Assembly (NCBI GenBank): GCA_036583965.1
Contig: JAZBQD010000019.1
Coordinates: 2,595,006 to 2,659,005 of the forward strand
Direction: 5' to 3'
DNA: 64,000 nucleotides
From: Prunella strophiata
Taxonomy: Eukaryota; Chordata; Aves; Passeriformes; Prunellidae
The notes beneath the pieces are model-generated. The model searched no databases. It was not told the origin of the DNA and saw only the letters and a program-made list of their open reading frames with translations. Numbering within the stretch: position 1 is the stretch's first letter; every line of letters begins with the position of its first letter. Below are positions 23,601 to 35,600 of this stretch, piece by piece. The position numbers and the translations under genes are program-made.

Positions 23601-26600
23601 TTTCTCCCCCTTTTCTCCCCCTTTTCTCCCCCTTTTCTCCCCCTTTTCTCCCCCTTTTCTCCCCCTTTTCTCCCCCTTTTCTCCCCCTTTTCTCCCCCTT
23701 TTCTCCCCCTTTTCTCCCCCTTTTCTCCCCCTTTTCTCCCCCTTTTCTCCCCCTTTTCTCCCCCTTTTCTCCCCCTTTTCTCCCCCTTTTCTCCCCCTTT
23801 TCTCCCCCTTTTCTCCCCCTTTTCTCCCCCTTTTCTCCCCCTTTTCTCCCCCTTTTCTCCCCCTTTTCCACCCCTGTTCTCCCCACTTGGCGCCCCAGTT
23901 TCTCACCACTGATACAACAGGATAACAGAATAATCTCCTTCCATTAGTGAACAACATCACAATCCCAAGAATCTCCCTTGGATGAATTTCCTGCTCTGTA
24001 ATGGTTAAAAATCAAGTTGAGGACATTTTTCCTGCAAGCCTGTTGGAAACAAGTGGTGTCCTTGGCTGGAAAGGTAACACAGCATTTGGATAAAATGTGG
24101 AATTTCCCAGGCACAGCCACTGAAATGTAATGTGAGCACTGGTAGACCCTGTGACAGAGCCTAGTAACATCCTCATACATTAAATATAATAAAAATAATA
24201 ATCCCCACATTTATATATTAAAATTATAAATAATATATAATAATACATAATAATATAGAAATAATATAAAGAAATAGAAATAGAAATTATAGAAATAGAA
24301 AAAATAGAAAGAGAAATAATAGAAAGAAATAGAAATAGAAATAGAAATAGAAATAGAAATAGAAATAGAAATAGAAATCAGCACACAAATCCCTACTTAG
24401 CCATATAGACCCTCTCACTTCCATAGGAGCAATCCAAGAGTTAAGCCATTTATTTACACATTAGACTGGAAAGTTTAAAGCCTGTAATTTACCCACTTTT
24501 TAAAGAGGTTTTGGCCAAAGTGTTTCCTTTTCCCAGCAAACCTCTCCCATTTTCCTGCCTGGGACCAACCTGAACAATGTAAACCCCATTTAAAACGAGG
24601 AGCATCCCATTCTATTTGTGATTTAAGCCATGGGGAGCAAGGAAAAAGGGAATTTTTCTTTCCCACCAAGGCAGTGCTTTGGGTCTGCTGCACTCAATTC
24701 CAAGTGGGAAGGAGTTTCCAGGGAAAGCAGAGCCCACTGTCCTTTGTACCACTGAAACCACTGAGGGCCTGGAGCAGGACCAGGAGTCCCTGTGCTTGGT
24801 CAATGTGTGGGAGCTGACCTGGAAAAAGATTCACCTGGGCATGGAGCCATCCAAGTGTGGTGGTGAAAGGCTGCAAAAAGCTTGGAGAGCTTTGAAATAT
24901 TGACTGGATTAGGAAAATATGGGATGGGAGAGCTGGGGGTGCTCCCCTGGAGAGGAGAAGGCTCCAGGAGAGCTGGAGAGGGACTGGGGACAAGGGCTGG
25001 AGGGACAGGACACAGGGAATGGCTCCCAGTGCCAGAGGGCAGGGATGGATGGGAGATTGGGAATTGGGAATTGCCAGAGCAGCTGTGGCTGCCCCTGGAT
25101 CCCTGGCAGTGCCCAAGGTCAGGCTGGACAGGGCTTGGAGCAGCCTGGGACAGTGGGAGGTGTCCCTGCCATGGCAGGGGTGGGATGGGATGGGATGCGA
25201 TTTAAGGTCCTTTCCAACCCAAACCATCCTGTGATTCTCTGATGATTCTGAGGAGATTCTGGACATGCCTGAGCCTGGAAGGAGCTCTGGAGTCTCCTCT
25301 GCAGCAGGCTGTCCATGCAGAAGCTCCTGTGCTGTTTCTTGCTCTGTTTTTGGCACCTATCACCCCAAAATGCCCAGCTGCAGAGCTTTCCCTTTGGAAT
25401 GCCCTATGGAAAGCAGCCCCTGGTCCCATCCCTGCTGCAGAGATCAGGAGCCAGGAGCTGGCTCTGTTTTCCCACCCAAGGAATGCTGAAGGACACAATC
25501 AGCCATTACCCCAGCCAGGAGAAGTTACAGGGCAGGGATCTCACCAGGTGCTGGCAGCAGTGGGAGTTCCCTGAGCACTCCCAGGATTATAATTAACACT
25601 GGAATTTGGTCCCCAGCACGTGACCTGAGCAGGACACAGCCCCACAATGCCCACCCACACCAGCATGGTTCCTTCTGCAGACAGGCTGGGAAATACCACA
25701 CTGGGAACAAACCCCTCCAGGTGATTTTCAGGGGTGGATCCTGAATCCAGAGGCTGCACACTTCTGGATTTAACTGGCTTTTATATTGTAGGTGTCCCAC
25801 CCCAAGCCATTATCTAGCTTTAATTTAAGTTTTATTTTTATTTATATTCTTGTAGTTACTTACACACAATATTTATATATATATATATTGATATATATTT
25901 ATTTGCAGAAAGAAAACTTTAAATTTATTTAAAGTTTTATTTTTATTTATGTATTCATTTATTTCAATCATATCATTGAAGCCCAGAATGGTTTGGGTTG
26001 GATGGAACCTTAAAGTCCACATTGTTCTACCCCCTTCCACTATCCCAGGTTGTTTCAAGTCTTGTCCAATCTGGCCTTGAACACTTCCAGACTAAAAATA
26101 TATAGATTTAGATATAAATATGGATTTTAAATCTATAAAAAATATATAGATTTTTATAGATTTATATTTTAAACTTTTTAAACTTTTAATTTCTGTATTT
26201 AGAGATACTTATTCCTGTATTATTTCTCTATTTTATTCCTTTTTATATAGAAGCTTTATCTAATTTCAGCTTTAATTTAACCCTGATTTATTACCACTCC
26301 ACACTGAACCCCCTCCCTGCCCCCACCACCCACCCCTCCATTTTCCCTGCCCAACTTTTTGACCATTTCTAGCAATAAACACCCTGAGCCTGAGTGCAGC
26401 CAGCTCCATGCATTCCCATTTATCCCAGCCAGCTTACCTCATGGAGCAGGAATCTGCTGGGACAACCAGGGTCACATGCAGGGGACAAGAGGCAGCACAG
26501 CCTAAATTGAGGAGTTCCCCTGGTATTTTGGAGCAAGGTTGAGGCTCTGAGGTTTATTTATGGTGCATTAGCAGCTCTCAGCTGGAAGCACTCAGGGAGG

Positions 26601-29600
26601 CTCCGGGCCAGGCTCGGATTCTGGAAGCAATCCTGGAATCATCCCAGGCCTTGACCATCTGATATCAGAGAGACTTTTTATAGCCCCTCAGTTGTATCCT
26701 GATCCTCCCAGCAGGATAGAGAGGATCCAGGGCAAGTTTTGGGCAGCTGCTTGGAAGCAGCACATGGCTGCAGGGCATGGAGCAGGCAGCACATCCTTGG
26801 GATGCCAGAAGGGATCCTGTGGATGAGCAGCAAATTCCTCCCAACTGCATCCATCCACAACTTCAAACTGAAGGTTTAGATGGGATCTTGGGAAGGAATT
26901 CCTGGCTGGGAGGTTGGTGAGGCCCTGGCACAGGGTGCCCAGAGCAGCTGTGGCTGCCCCTGGATCCCTGGCAGTGCCCAAGGCCAGGCTGGACAGGGCT
27001 TGGAGCAGCCTGGGATGGTGGAAGTGTCCCTGCCATGGCAGGGGTGGGATAGGATGAGCTTTGAGATCCCTACCAACCCAAACCATTCTGGGATTCTATG
27101 GGAAGGAGACAGAAAGACCTGAGCTGGAAGGGTTTTGGAGCTCAAAATATGATCAGAAAGGCAGCTTTGAATCTCCAAGGGAAAATTTCCCAACTCTTGG
27201 ATGAAGCCATTTTTCTGCCTGCAGCATCTTCTCTTCCATTTGCCTGCAAGATGCTGCCTGTGCCTGCTGCCTGTGGATGAAGGGAAGTGCTTGGCCTTTT
27301 TTCCCAGTGTAATCCCTCATTTCTCATCCAGCCCCTGCACAGCTCACCCAGCCCAGCTGTGCCCATTTATCTCCCACCCTGAGACAAACTCCAGAGCTGG
27401 GATTAAACCTTCTTCCTTCACAAAGCACCATCTGCACCCTGCAAACTGACTTTAAAAAAAATCTTCCTTACAGGGTGTAAAATTCCCAATTTATGCTCTT
27501 TTGCACTAAATCCACCATGTAAATCTTGCAGCTGCTGCATCTTTATCCACCCAGGTGTGTTGTGATGGGGATCCCAGAAGGGTTTGGGTTGGAAGGGACC
27601 TTAAATCCCATCCCAATCCATCCCCCTGCCATGGGCAGGGACACCTTCCACAATCCCAGACTGCTCCAAGCCCTGTCCAACCTGGCCTTGGACACTTCCA
27701 GGGATCCAGGGCTCCCATTCCCACAAGAAATCAGATTTATGGTTTTCTTACATCACCCACATATAGAACATGACATCATTGACTGGGAGGGCTGAGTATG
27801 GACCAACGTCCCTAAAAGCTGAAATTATGGGAAATCACACTACTTTCAGTATTCAGTTCTCATAAATACAGATAATAATCTGAGACACAAACAAAATTTT
27901 GATGTAGAAAGAAAATTAATGTTGCAAAGAAGCTTCCGGCATCCAATTTCCTTCCCCGTTTCTGGCTCCCCTAAAGGCCAGAGGGCTGCTTCACCTCCTT
28001 AATTCTTGAACATAAAAACTCCATACATTTACTTGTAGCACAGACAGCACTGAGGGGAAATCCTCTCTTTAATGCTGATCCAACCACCCTCCTTCAGGAA
28101 ATGTGTTTTGAAGTGGGATACCTCTGGGAAGTGGGATTTCTCTGCACTCCATCACTGCTCCCTTCAACCAGTGACTCATAAAATTACTTTGTGCATCACT
28201 CCGATGAGTCTTAGAAAAATGAGACCTCAAACATCATTCTTTCTTCCATTTCAGACTTAAAACCAAAAATAAAGGTGGTTTTTTTTCTCTTGGAATGAGT
28301 GAGTTCTGTGGATGGTTTTTCACAGTTAAAGTTTACAGAGTGAAGCATCCGACTTATCTACAACATGAATTCTCTTGAGATAAAGTTCTGCAAAACAGAC
28401 CAGAGGGGAAAAAAAAAAACCAAAAAAGAAACTAAAAAAGGAACTTACATAACCTGAGGAGTGTCTGGAGATAAGGCTGTGGTTGTGTTGGACACTGGGC
28501 AGTATCTGATGGAGCAGGTCCTCACCCCCTCAGCACAGTTTACTGGGTTTGTACATTCAGTACATTTTATTATGGGTTCTTCAGATGCCCAGGAACTTAA
28601 ATATTTATCTGGACAAAAGCCAAGCTCTCCACTCACTGCCTGGGGCCCTGCAGCTCTCTCAGGACATCCCACAAAGCCTCTGGAGATGCCCAAGGACTGC
28701 TATGGGTGTGGAATCAGCTGGGGCTGAGCCTGGCAGAGGTTTTGCTGGAGCCTTCCCAAATTGTGGGTGGAAAATCCAAGTGCCTGTTGACTTATGGATT
28801 TGCCAAGGGAGCAATGATGTGCAAAACCACCCAAAAATGGGGCCAGTGGGGTTTGAAGGGGTGTGAATGTTTGTGCCAGTGGTTCCCAGAGCTGAAACTG
28901 GGCACCACCAGCCCAGAGAGACCCAGGAGGAGAAGGAAAAGGAGGAGGATGCAGGCAGAGGTGATGGAGCCAAGCATTACTGCAAGGCCAGTAAAAAGAG
29001 CCATTGGAGAGGCAGAGTCAACAAACACTTGAATGTTTGGATATTTTTTTCCATAAGTGGGATGAAATCCCCAGGCTCCCGTTATCCGGATGCCTCCTGG
29101 AGCACAGGCAGCACTACAAGCCTTGCCCCTGAAGTGGCTGAGTCCAATTAAACTCCATTAATTTAATCCCACAAACAAGAGAAAAACAATCCACTCACAC
29201 CCTTCCTTCTGCATCAGCCCATAAAGAGCAATCCAGCTAATTCCAAGGAAGGCTTGGCCAGCATGTCCTAATGTCTTCAGGATGGAATTCTATTTAAAGG
29301 GTCTCTGTCAACAGCAGAGTAAGGATGAAAAAATTCACTGACTCACACGGTGACATAAAACCTGAGGCTCCTCCACACGCAGAACACCACTGGGGTGGGG
29401 ACAGGGGGGGAGAGCAGAAAGGATTTTTTTTTTTTTTTTCCCCATCTCAGACAGTCTGTAATTAAATCTGGTTATTTCCCTGACCCCAGTTCCTGGGGTT
29501 GGTCTGGATCCTGCACGACAGCTGAGCACGGGCAGGCAATAAAAGGGGAAAACGCCGCAGCTGGCACAGGAACACTTGGGCCCTGCAGTTGAAAAAGCTG

Positions 29601-32600
29601 AGGACGTTGCAATTTGGCCAGCTCTCGAAATGGGAAGGTTTCCTTCCACACCCATTCCCTGGACATATTTAGAAATAGCTGTGCCACTGCCAAAGCTCTC
29701 TGCTCGTGGCAGGCAAAGGCAGCAGATCCATCCTCGGTGTTTCACCGGCGCCGTCTCCCCGCGAACGTCATCCCCGAGCATCCTCCTGAGCATCCACAGC
29801 CTGCATCCCCAGATCCCAGAGTCACTGAGGCTGGAAAAGACATCCAGGATCATCAAGTCCAACCTGTGAACCATCCCCACCTTGTCACCCAGCCCAGAGC
29901 ACTGAGTGCCACATCCAGTCCTTCCCTGGACACCTTCAGGGATGGGGAATCCACCACCTCCCTGGGCAGCCCCTTCCAATTTCTTTCCATGAAGAAATTC
30001 CTCCTGAATGCTGGTGCTGCTCCCCAAATTCCCCTTGAGATGCTCATGTGCATCTACCAGGACTCCATAATTTTAGGGAATATTGGTTTCTTGAGGTTGG
30101 GATTGAAGGAACTTGAGGTGGTAGTTCATGTCTGGATTTAAGTGTTTATTATTTCTTATCAGTGAAATAGTCTCACAACTATGAGTTTGGTAGCTTTTTA
30201 TTAGTAAGGCACAAAATGGTTAACTATCTCTTGTTAAAAGGTCTTTTAAGACTCAACTAGCTAATTAAGAAATGATATTTAGATTATTCTCTCTTTTAAC
30301 TTAATAACTGATCCTTCAAAGTTTGTAATGTGGACTTTTCTGTTTAATTACAAAACATCACCCAAACCCATGAAGAAGAAGGAAGAAGAAGGTGAAGAAG
30401 AATAATTTGATTTCATTCTAAAACCTCTATTTTGTTTCATATTTATTTCTATATTCTAAAACCTCAAACTTTAAGTTTTCCACCCTGTGATATTATATAT
30501 TTTTAACTAACTACACACTCATAATCTCAGTATTATTAATTAATTTTGGAAGCCTGTTCCACAGCTTCAGGTCAAATGTAGTGTTTTCTTGTGGGCCTGT
30601 GCCTTTAAGCACAGAAAGTTTAAAATTCTTAGAATTCAGGATTCTAACAGGGAAATCACTCCTTTTATTTACCAGCAGGGTGTGAAGGAAGAAAAAAAAG
30701 TTTAAGAGGTTTGTAGTGGCCAGGGATGGTGGGATTCTTGTCCTGTGCAGGGCCAGGAGTTGGACTTGATCCTTGTGGGTCACTTCCAATCAGGATATTC
30801 TGTGATTCCACAAACTCCAGGCAGCTTTGCCTCCTGGAAAGCAACTGGGCCAGGGATGGAGCTCCATGTGCCTGTCACAGAGCCCTGGGAACGCTGCACA
30901 TCGTCCACCAAAGGGTTTCAGTTTTGCAAAAAGCCCAAAAACAACAAAAAAAAAACCCCCAAAAACCAACAAACAGTGGCTTTTTATAGAAGTCTTTTTG
31001 GCAACGGAGGGCGTGGAAATATTGCAAATACTTCAGGAGTCAGAGGACGTTCTGTCCTGGAGCAGGGAGCGTTTGGGAAGGGAAAAAAAAAGGTAAGGTC
31101 ACACTCAGCACTGGGATGGTGTCACCTTCCCTGGGCTGGGCTGGGCTGGGCTGGCATCCTGCCACTCCCAAATGCCACTGCCACCAAATGCCACTGCCAC
31201 CTCGGCTCAGGTTGCATTTGGTGGCTGGGGGCTGAGGCAGGGAAGGCTGGCTGTCACCTTCCCACCCCTCGCTGAGTCTCGGGATAATCCTAATTTTGGG
31301 ATGATGGGAAGCAGCTCATCACCCTCATGGGACTCTCTGCACCCCCAGCTCCACAAGCTCCTCAGGATCAGACCCTGTGCAAGAAGAGGAGCTGGGGGCC
31401 AGAGCAAGATGGAATGTGGGCATGGAAATGCCCCAGCTGGGCACAGGATGCTCCCCAGACTCAGTTTTCCAGAACAGGTGACTAATTCACAAGGATTATG
31501 AGGCAGGAGCTGGGTGTGAGGCTCCACCAGACTCTGGGGAAATAAAAGAGCCTGCAGGGAATTTCTCTGTCTTACACAGCCTCGGGGTGGGTAGGGAGAG
31601 ACTGGTCATGAATTTTGGAGTGTTTCCTCCCAGAGCTTCCTCCTCCCAGCTCTGGCACTGAGCTGTTCTCTCTGTGCTCCCATGAACATCAACCAGAATT
31701 TTCCCTGCTCCTCTTCTCAGGCTGAAGGGCAGCAGAGGTCCCAAATCTTCACAGTCAGGAGAAGAGGAGAAGGATGGGAGCTTTTCTGCTGTCACAGCAT
31801 CTCCTCTCACCCTGCAGCTCCAACATAAGCCGTGTCCCCAGGAGAAGGAGCATTGCTGGGGCAGGAAATGCTGAGGCCTGGGAAAAAACTCTCACTGTTT
31901 CATCTTGCTGTTTGCTTTTCCTGTCCCACGTGCCCACAGAGCAGCAGCAGAGCCTGCCTGGAGTCCCTTGGAGCTCCTGGGATACATGGAAAAAAATACA
32001 GGCAGAATGCTGGAAGGAAGCAGCTGCAAGGCATCCACTGGGCTGGAATCAAGTGATGCCATCCCAGAATCCCAGAATGGTTTGGGTTGGAAGGGACCTT
32101 GAAGATCATCCAGCTCCACTATCACCTTCCACTATCCCAGGAAGCTCCAAGCCCTGTCCAACCTGGCCCTGGACACTTCAGGGATCCAGGGGCAGCCACA
32201 GCTTCTCTGGGCACCCTGTGTCTCACTGCTCTCACAGCTGAGAATTCTTTCCTGTTCACATAGGAAAAGAGGATTTTTCCATTTGTTATGGTGGATGATG
32301 GGTGAGCATCTCCTACCTCCCCAAATCCCACTTTCAATGAGGATATTCCCACTCACACCAGTAAAATGCTGAGTGCAGCTGATACCTCAGGTTTTAGGTT
32401 TTCTATTTTTCAGATTCTGTGCTGCTTTAGTGTGTGGGTCTGGGCTTCATATCAGGGCATGGTGAGCTCTGTGCACAGAGCAGGGAGACAAAACAATTCC
32501 TGCTCCAGCTGGGCACCAAGGACAAATGATCCAAATCTCAGCCCAGGAGCACAAACAGCGTGGGCTGAGGAGAGAAAAACAAGCAGGGTGGGAGTGCAGG

Positions 32601-35600
32601 GGCTAAAGCTGGAATGGGACAATGAACTCCAAGGTGCAAATGGAGCAGAGCTGATCCCAGGGAGAGACCCCGTGCCCGGCCGTGCATTTTGTGCCCATTT
32701 TGGTTCATCTTGGGTTCATTTTGTGCCCATTTTGGTTCATCTTGGGTGCAGCCCTGGCTGGGCTCTGGTGCTGCCCAAGGTGCATCCATGGAGGAGATCC
32801 TTTGAATAAATCCCTGCTTTATTCTCTAACTCCATCCAGCCTCTGTTCTAGCTCAGCCTTCTCAAGGCATCACAGCCCATCAAATTTGCAGTTGGATATT
32901 TGATGGGCAGTTTTCTGGGTGGAATTATCTCCCAGTGAGATGATGAGAGCAGGGAGCATCCCAACCCAACCCCTGTGTCCAGCTGCTGGCCAAGGCAGGA
33001 ACCATAAATCCCTGCTGCTCAGGAAAAAAAAAAAAAAAAAGTAAAGTTTTACTTTCTCTTTCTCTGGTCTTTAATTGCAGATCAAAGCTGGCCCTTCAGG
33101 CTGGAGCTGCCTGCCAGCAGCTGCTCCTGGGCAGGAATTCCAGGCCACCCTTTGGATGAGGGCTGCCCATCCCATGCACTGCCCACTCCTCTCCTCGTGC
33201 CTGCCAGGGTCAACCCCTGCCTTGAACCCTCCTGAGTGGCTGCTGTGGGAATCAAGGGGCTGCAATGCAGCCACTGGCAATGAGATTGGGGTTTTCTCCA
33301 GCTTCACACGACCTCCAGGAAAGTGAGGGATGTGTGAGTGGCTCCAGCATCTTCCCACAGGCACCTCCTGGGAGCCCCAGGGAGCTGCCCTTTGGAATAA
33401 CTTGCCTCTGCACAAGAACAGAGACTTCTCTTTAAAAATCAACCCCACTCTGCAAGGGTCACACCTCTGCGTAACAATTTAAAGGGAATGGAAGCAAAGG
33501 ACAGCCCTGAATAATTCATCCACTTGCTCCTGCTTGTGTAGTGAGGATTTTATAAATGCAACCAGCCTGAGAACATCAGGAATTACTTCAATTACTCACT
33601 GGTGATGCTTTGTGCTGGAGTCACTGAGGTGTGTAATTAAATGATCCAGGGGCAAAGACAGCAAACAGGTACAGCCAAAATATGAACAACTCCCAGGCAC
33701 AGCTCTGTCCTCACTTCCCTGCAGCTCAGAAATCAAGGGATTTCAGAGACAAGGACTGTGCTGGGATCACTTTCCCTTCCACCTTGAAAGATCTCCTCAC
33801 TTTTCCTTGGAGAGACAATTAGCTTGATTAAGATGGAATATGAGAGCTCTGTGCAGGGATAGCTGAGGAGGGCTAGGGAAAAGCAATGGAGAAAAATGGG
33901 GCAGGAAAACACAACTGGGGAGGGAAAATGGAAAATCATAGAATCACAAAATCACAGAATAGTTTGGGTTGGGAGGGATCTTAAAGATCATCCCATTCCA
34001 ACCCCTCTGCCATGAGCAGGGACACCTTCCACCATCCCAGGGTGCTCCAAGCCCTGTCCAGCCTGGCCTTGGACACTTGCAGGGATGGGACAGCCTGGAA
34101 GACTGGGGCACCCTCAAAGCCAAGATTTTATTCCTAATATGTAATATATATATATATTTTTTTACAATATATGTTTTTATATTAATGTATAATATATGCT
34201 TTTATATTTATATATATATAAAGTATATAAATGTTAAAACATATTAGATATGACATATATCAATAGTTGTATTTTGACATCTATAGGGGCATTTTAACAC
34301 TTATATAAAATGTATTTGTACATCATTTGTATTTATACCTCTGTGGTCCTGGGAAGAGCATCCCAGCCCCTCCAACTCCAGCACTTCTGCATCCCCACAT
34401 CCCAAACTCTCTTCCCTCAAGCTGATGCCAAGCTCATGTATCATCTTCCCAGTAGCTCTGCTGAACATCTGGCTCCCAGTAAACACAACTGGGAGGGCTA
34501 AACAACTTAATCACTGCAGCTTGTGTCTGTCCTCAGACAGCTCAGCCTGCTGAGAGGCACTCAAAGGAAAGTGAAATTTCCAGTAAAAGCCTTGCTTTCC
34601 CCAAAATCAGGAACTTCATGTCAGTACTTCAGATGCTGCAGAAGGGAAGTCAGCACCACCCTTGATGGATGTGTCCCTGCTGCCTGCTCACAGCTCCAAC
34701 CTCTGCTATCCCACAGGCATTTCCCCCCTCCCAAACCTTTAAATATCAGGATTATTCCACTGGTTTGGTCATAAATACACTGAAATACAACTTTGCAGCT
34801 GGAAGAAAAAGCTGCTTCAGGCCCACATAAGGTTCTGACAGCATCAGTGACAGATCTCCTGTCCCATGATATCACAATTTCCTGACATGAGTCACTGCTG
34901 GAGAGATTCATCAGCCTCCAAGCCTGGGACCTCCCTGTCTAGCAAGACATCCCAAATGCCAGTGGGACATGGGGGTGGGGGAAGCAAAATCCACTCAGAA
35001 ATAACGCTGGCTAAGCCTTTTCTATTTTAAGGAGAAATTGCCCAATATTTATGTTTAAAAAAAAACCCCAACAAAACAGGAAAGCAACAGCAAAGATCTG
35101 TAACCAGCTAAAAATACCAACCAAACCACGGATGTGCTGGACACTGCACGTAGGGATGAGCTCTTCCTGCCTCCCCAAACAACTGGGTCAGCCAAGAGTA
35201 ACCTCAGCTGCCTTCTGAGAGCAGGAATAGATCTGCTACAGCTGAGGATGGGCTGCAGGCTCTTTTGGGAGGGAAGAATTTCAGTAGGGAGTGCTTCCTG
35301 GAGTTCCTCAGGGTGGAATTGTCATCTCCTCATTGGGGTTTTTTTGGTGGGCAGGAAGAAACACTGGGTTTTGGGATGAGGAATTTGTGAAGATGGGTAA
35401 AAAAATCAAGCCTGGTAGGGAATGATCCCTCCTTTCTCCTGGGCTTCTCCTCCACAGGAAATGAGGGTGAGGAGGAGACAGCAAGACTCAGTTCCTTCCC
35501 TCCACCAGACAATTTTACAGTGCAGCATCACCACTTAATCTCTAATATGATTTTCCACTAGAAAAGAATCCACAGGGCTGGCAGATTTCCCATTTCAGGG

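Noticed and set aside
21954..23960. Open frames of 617-668 residues in the 11-bp array, both strands
   Set aside because: Pure consequence of a stop-free 11-bp unit (33-bp, 11-residue period). No domain and no codon bias; intronic.
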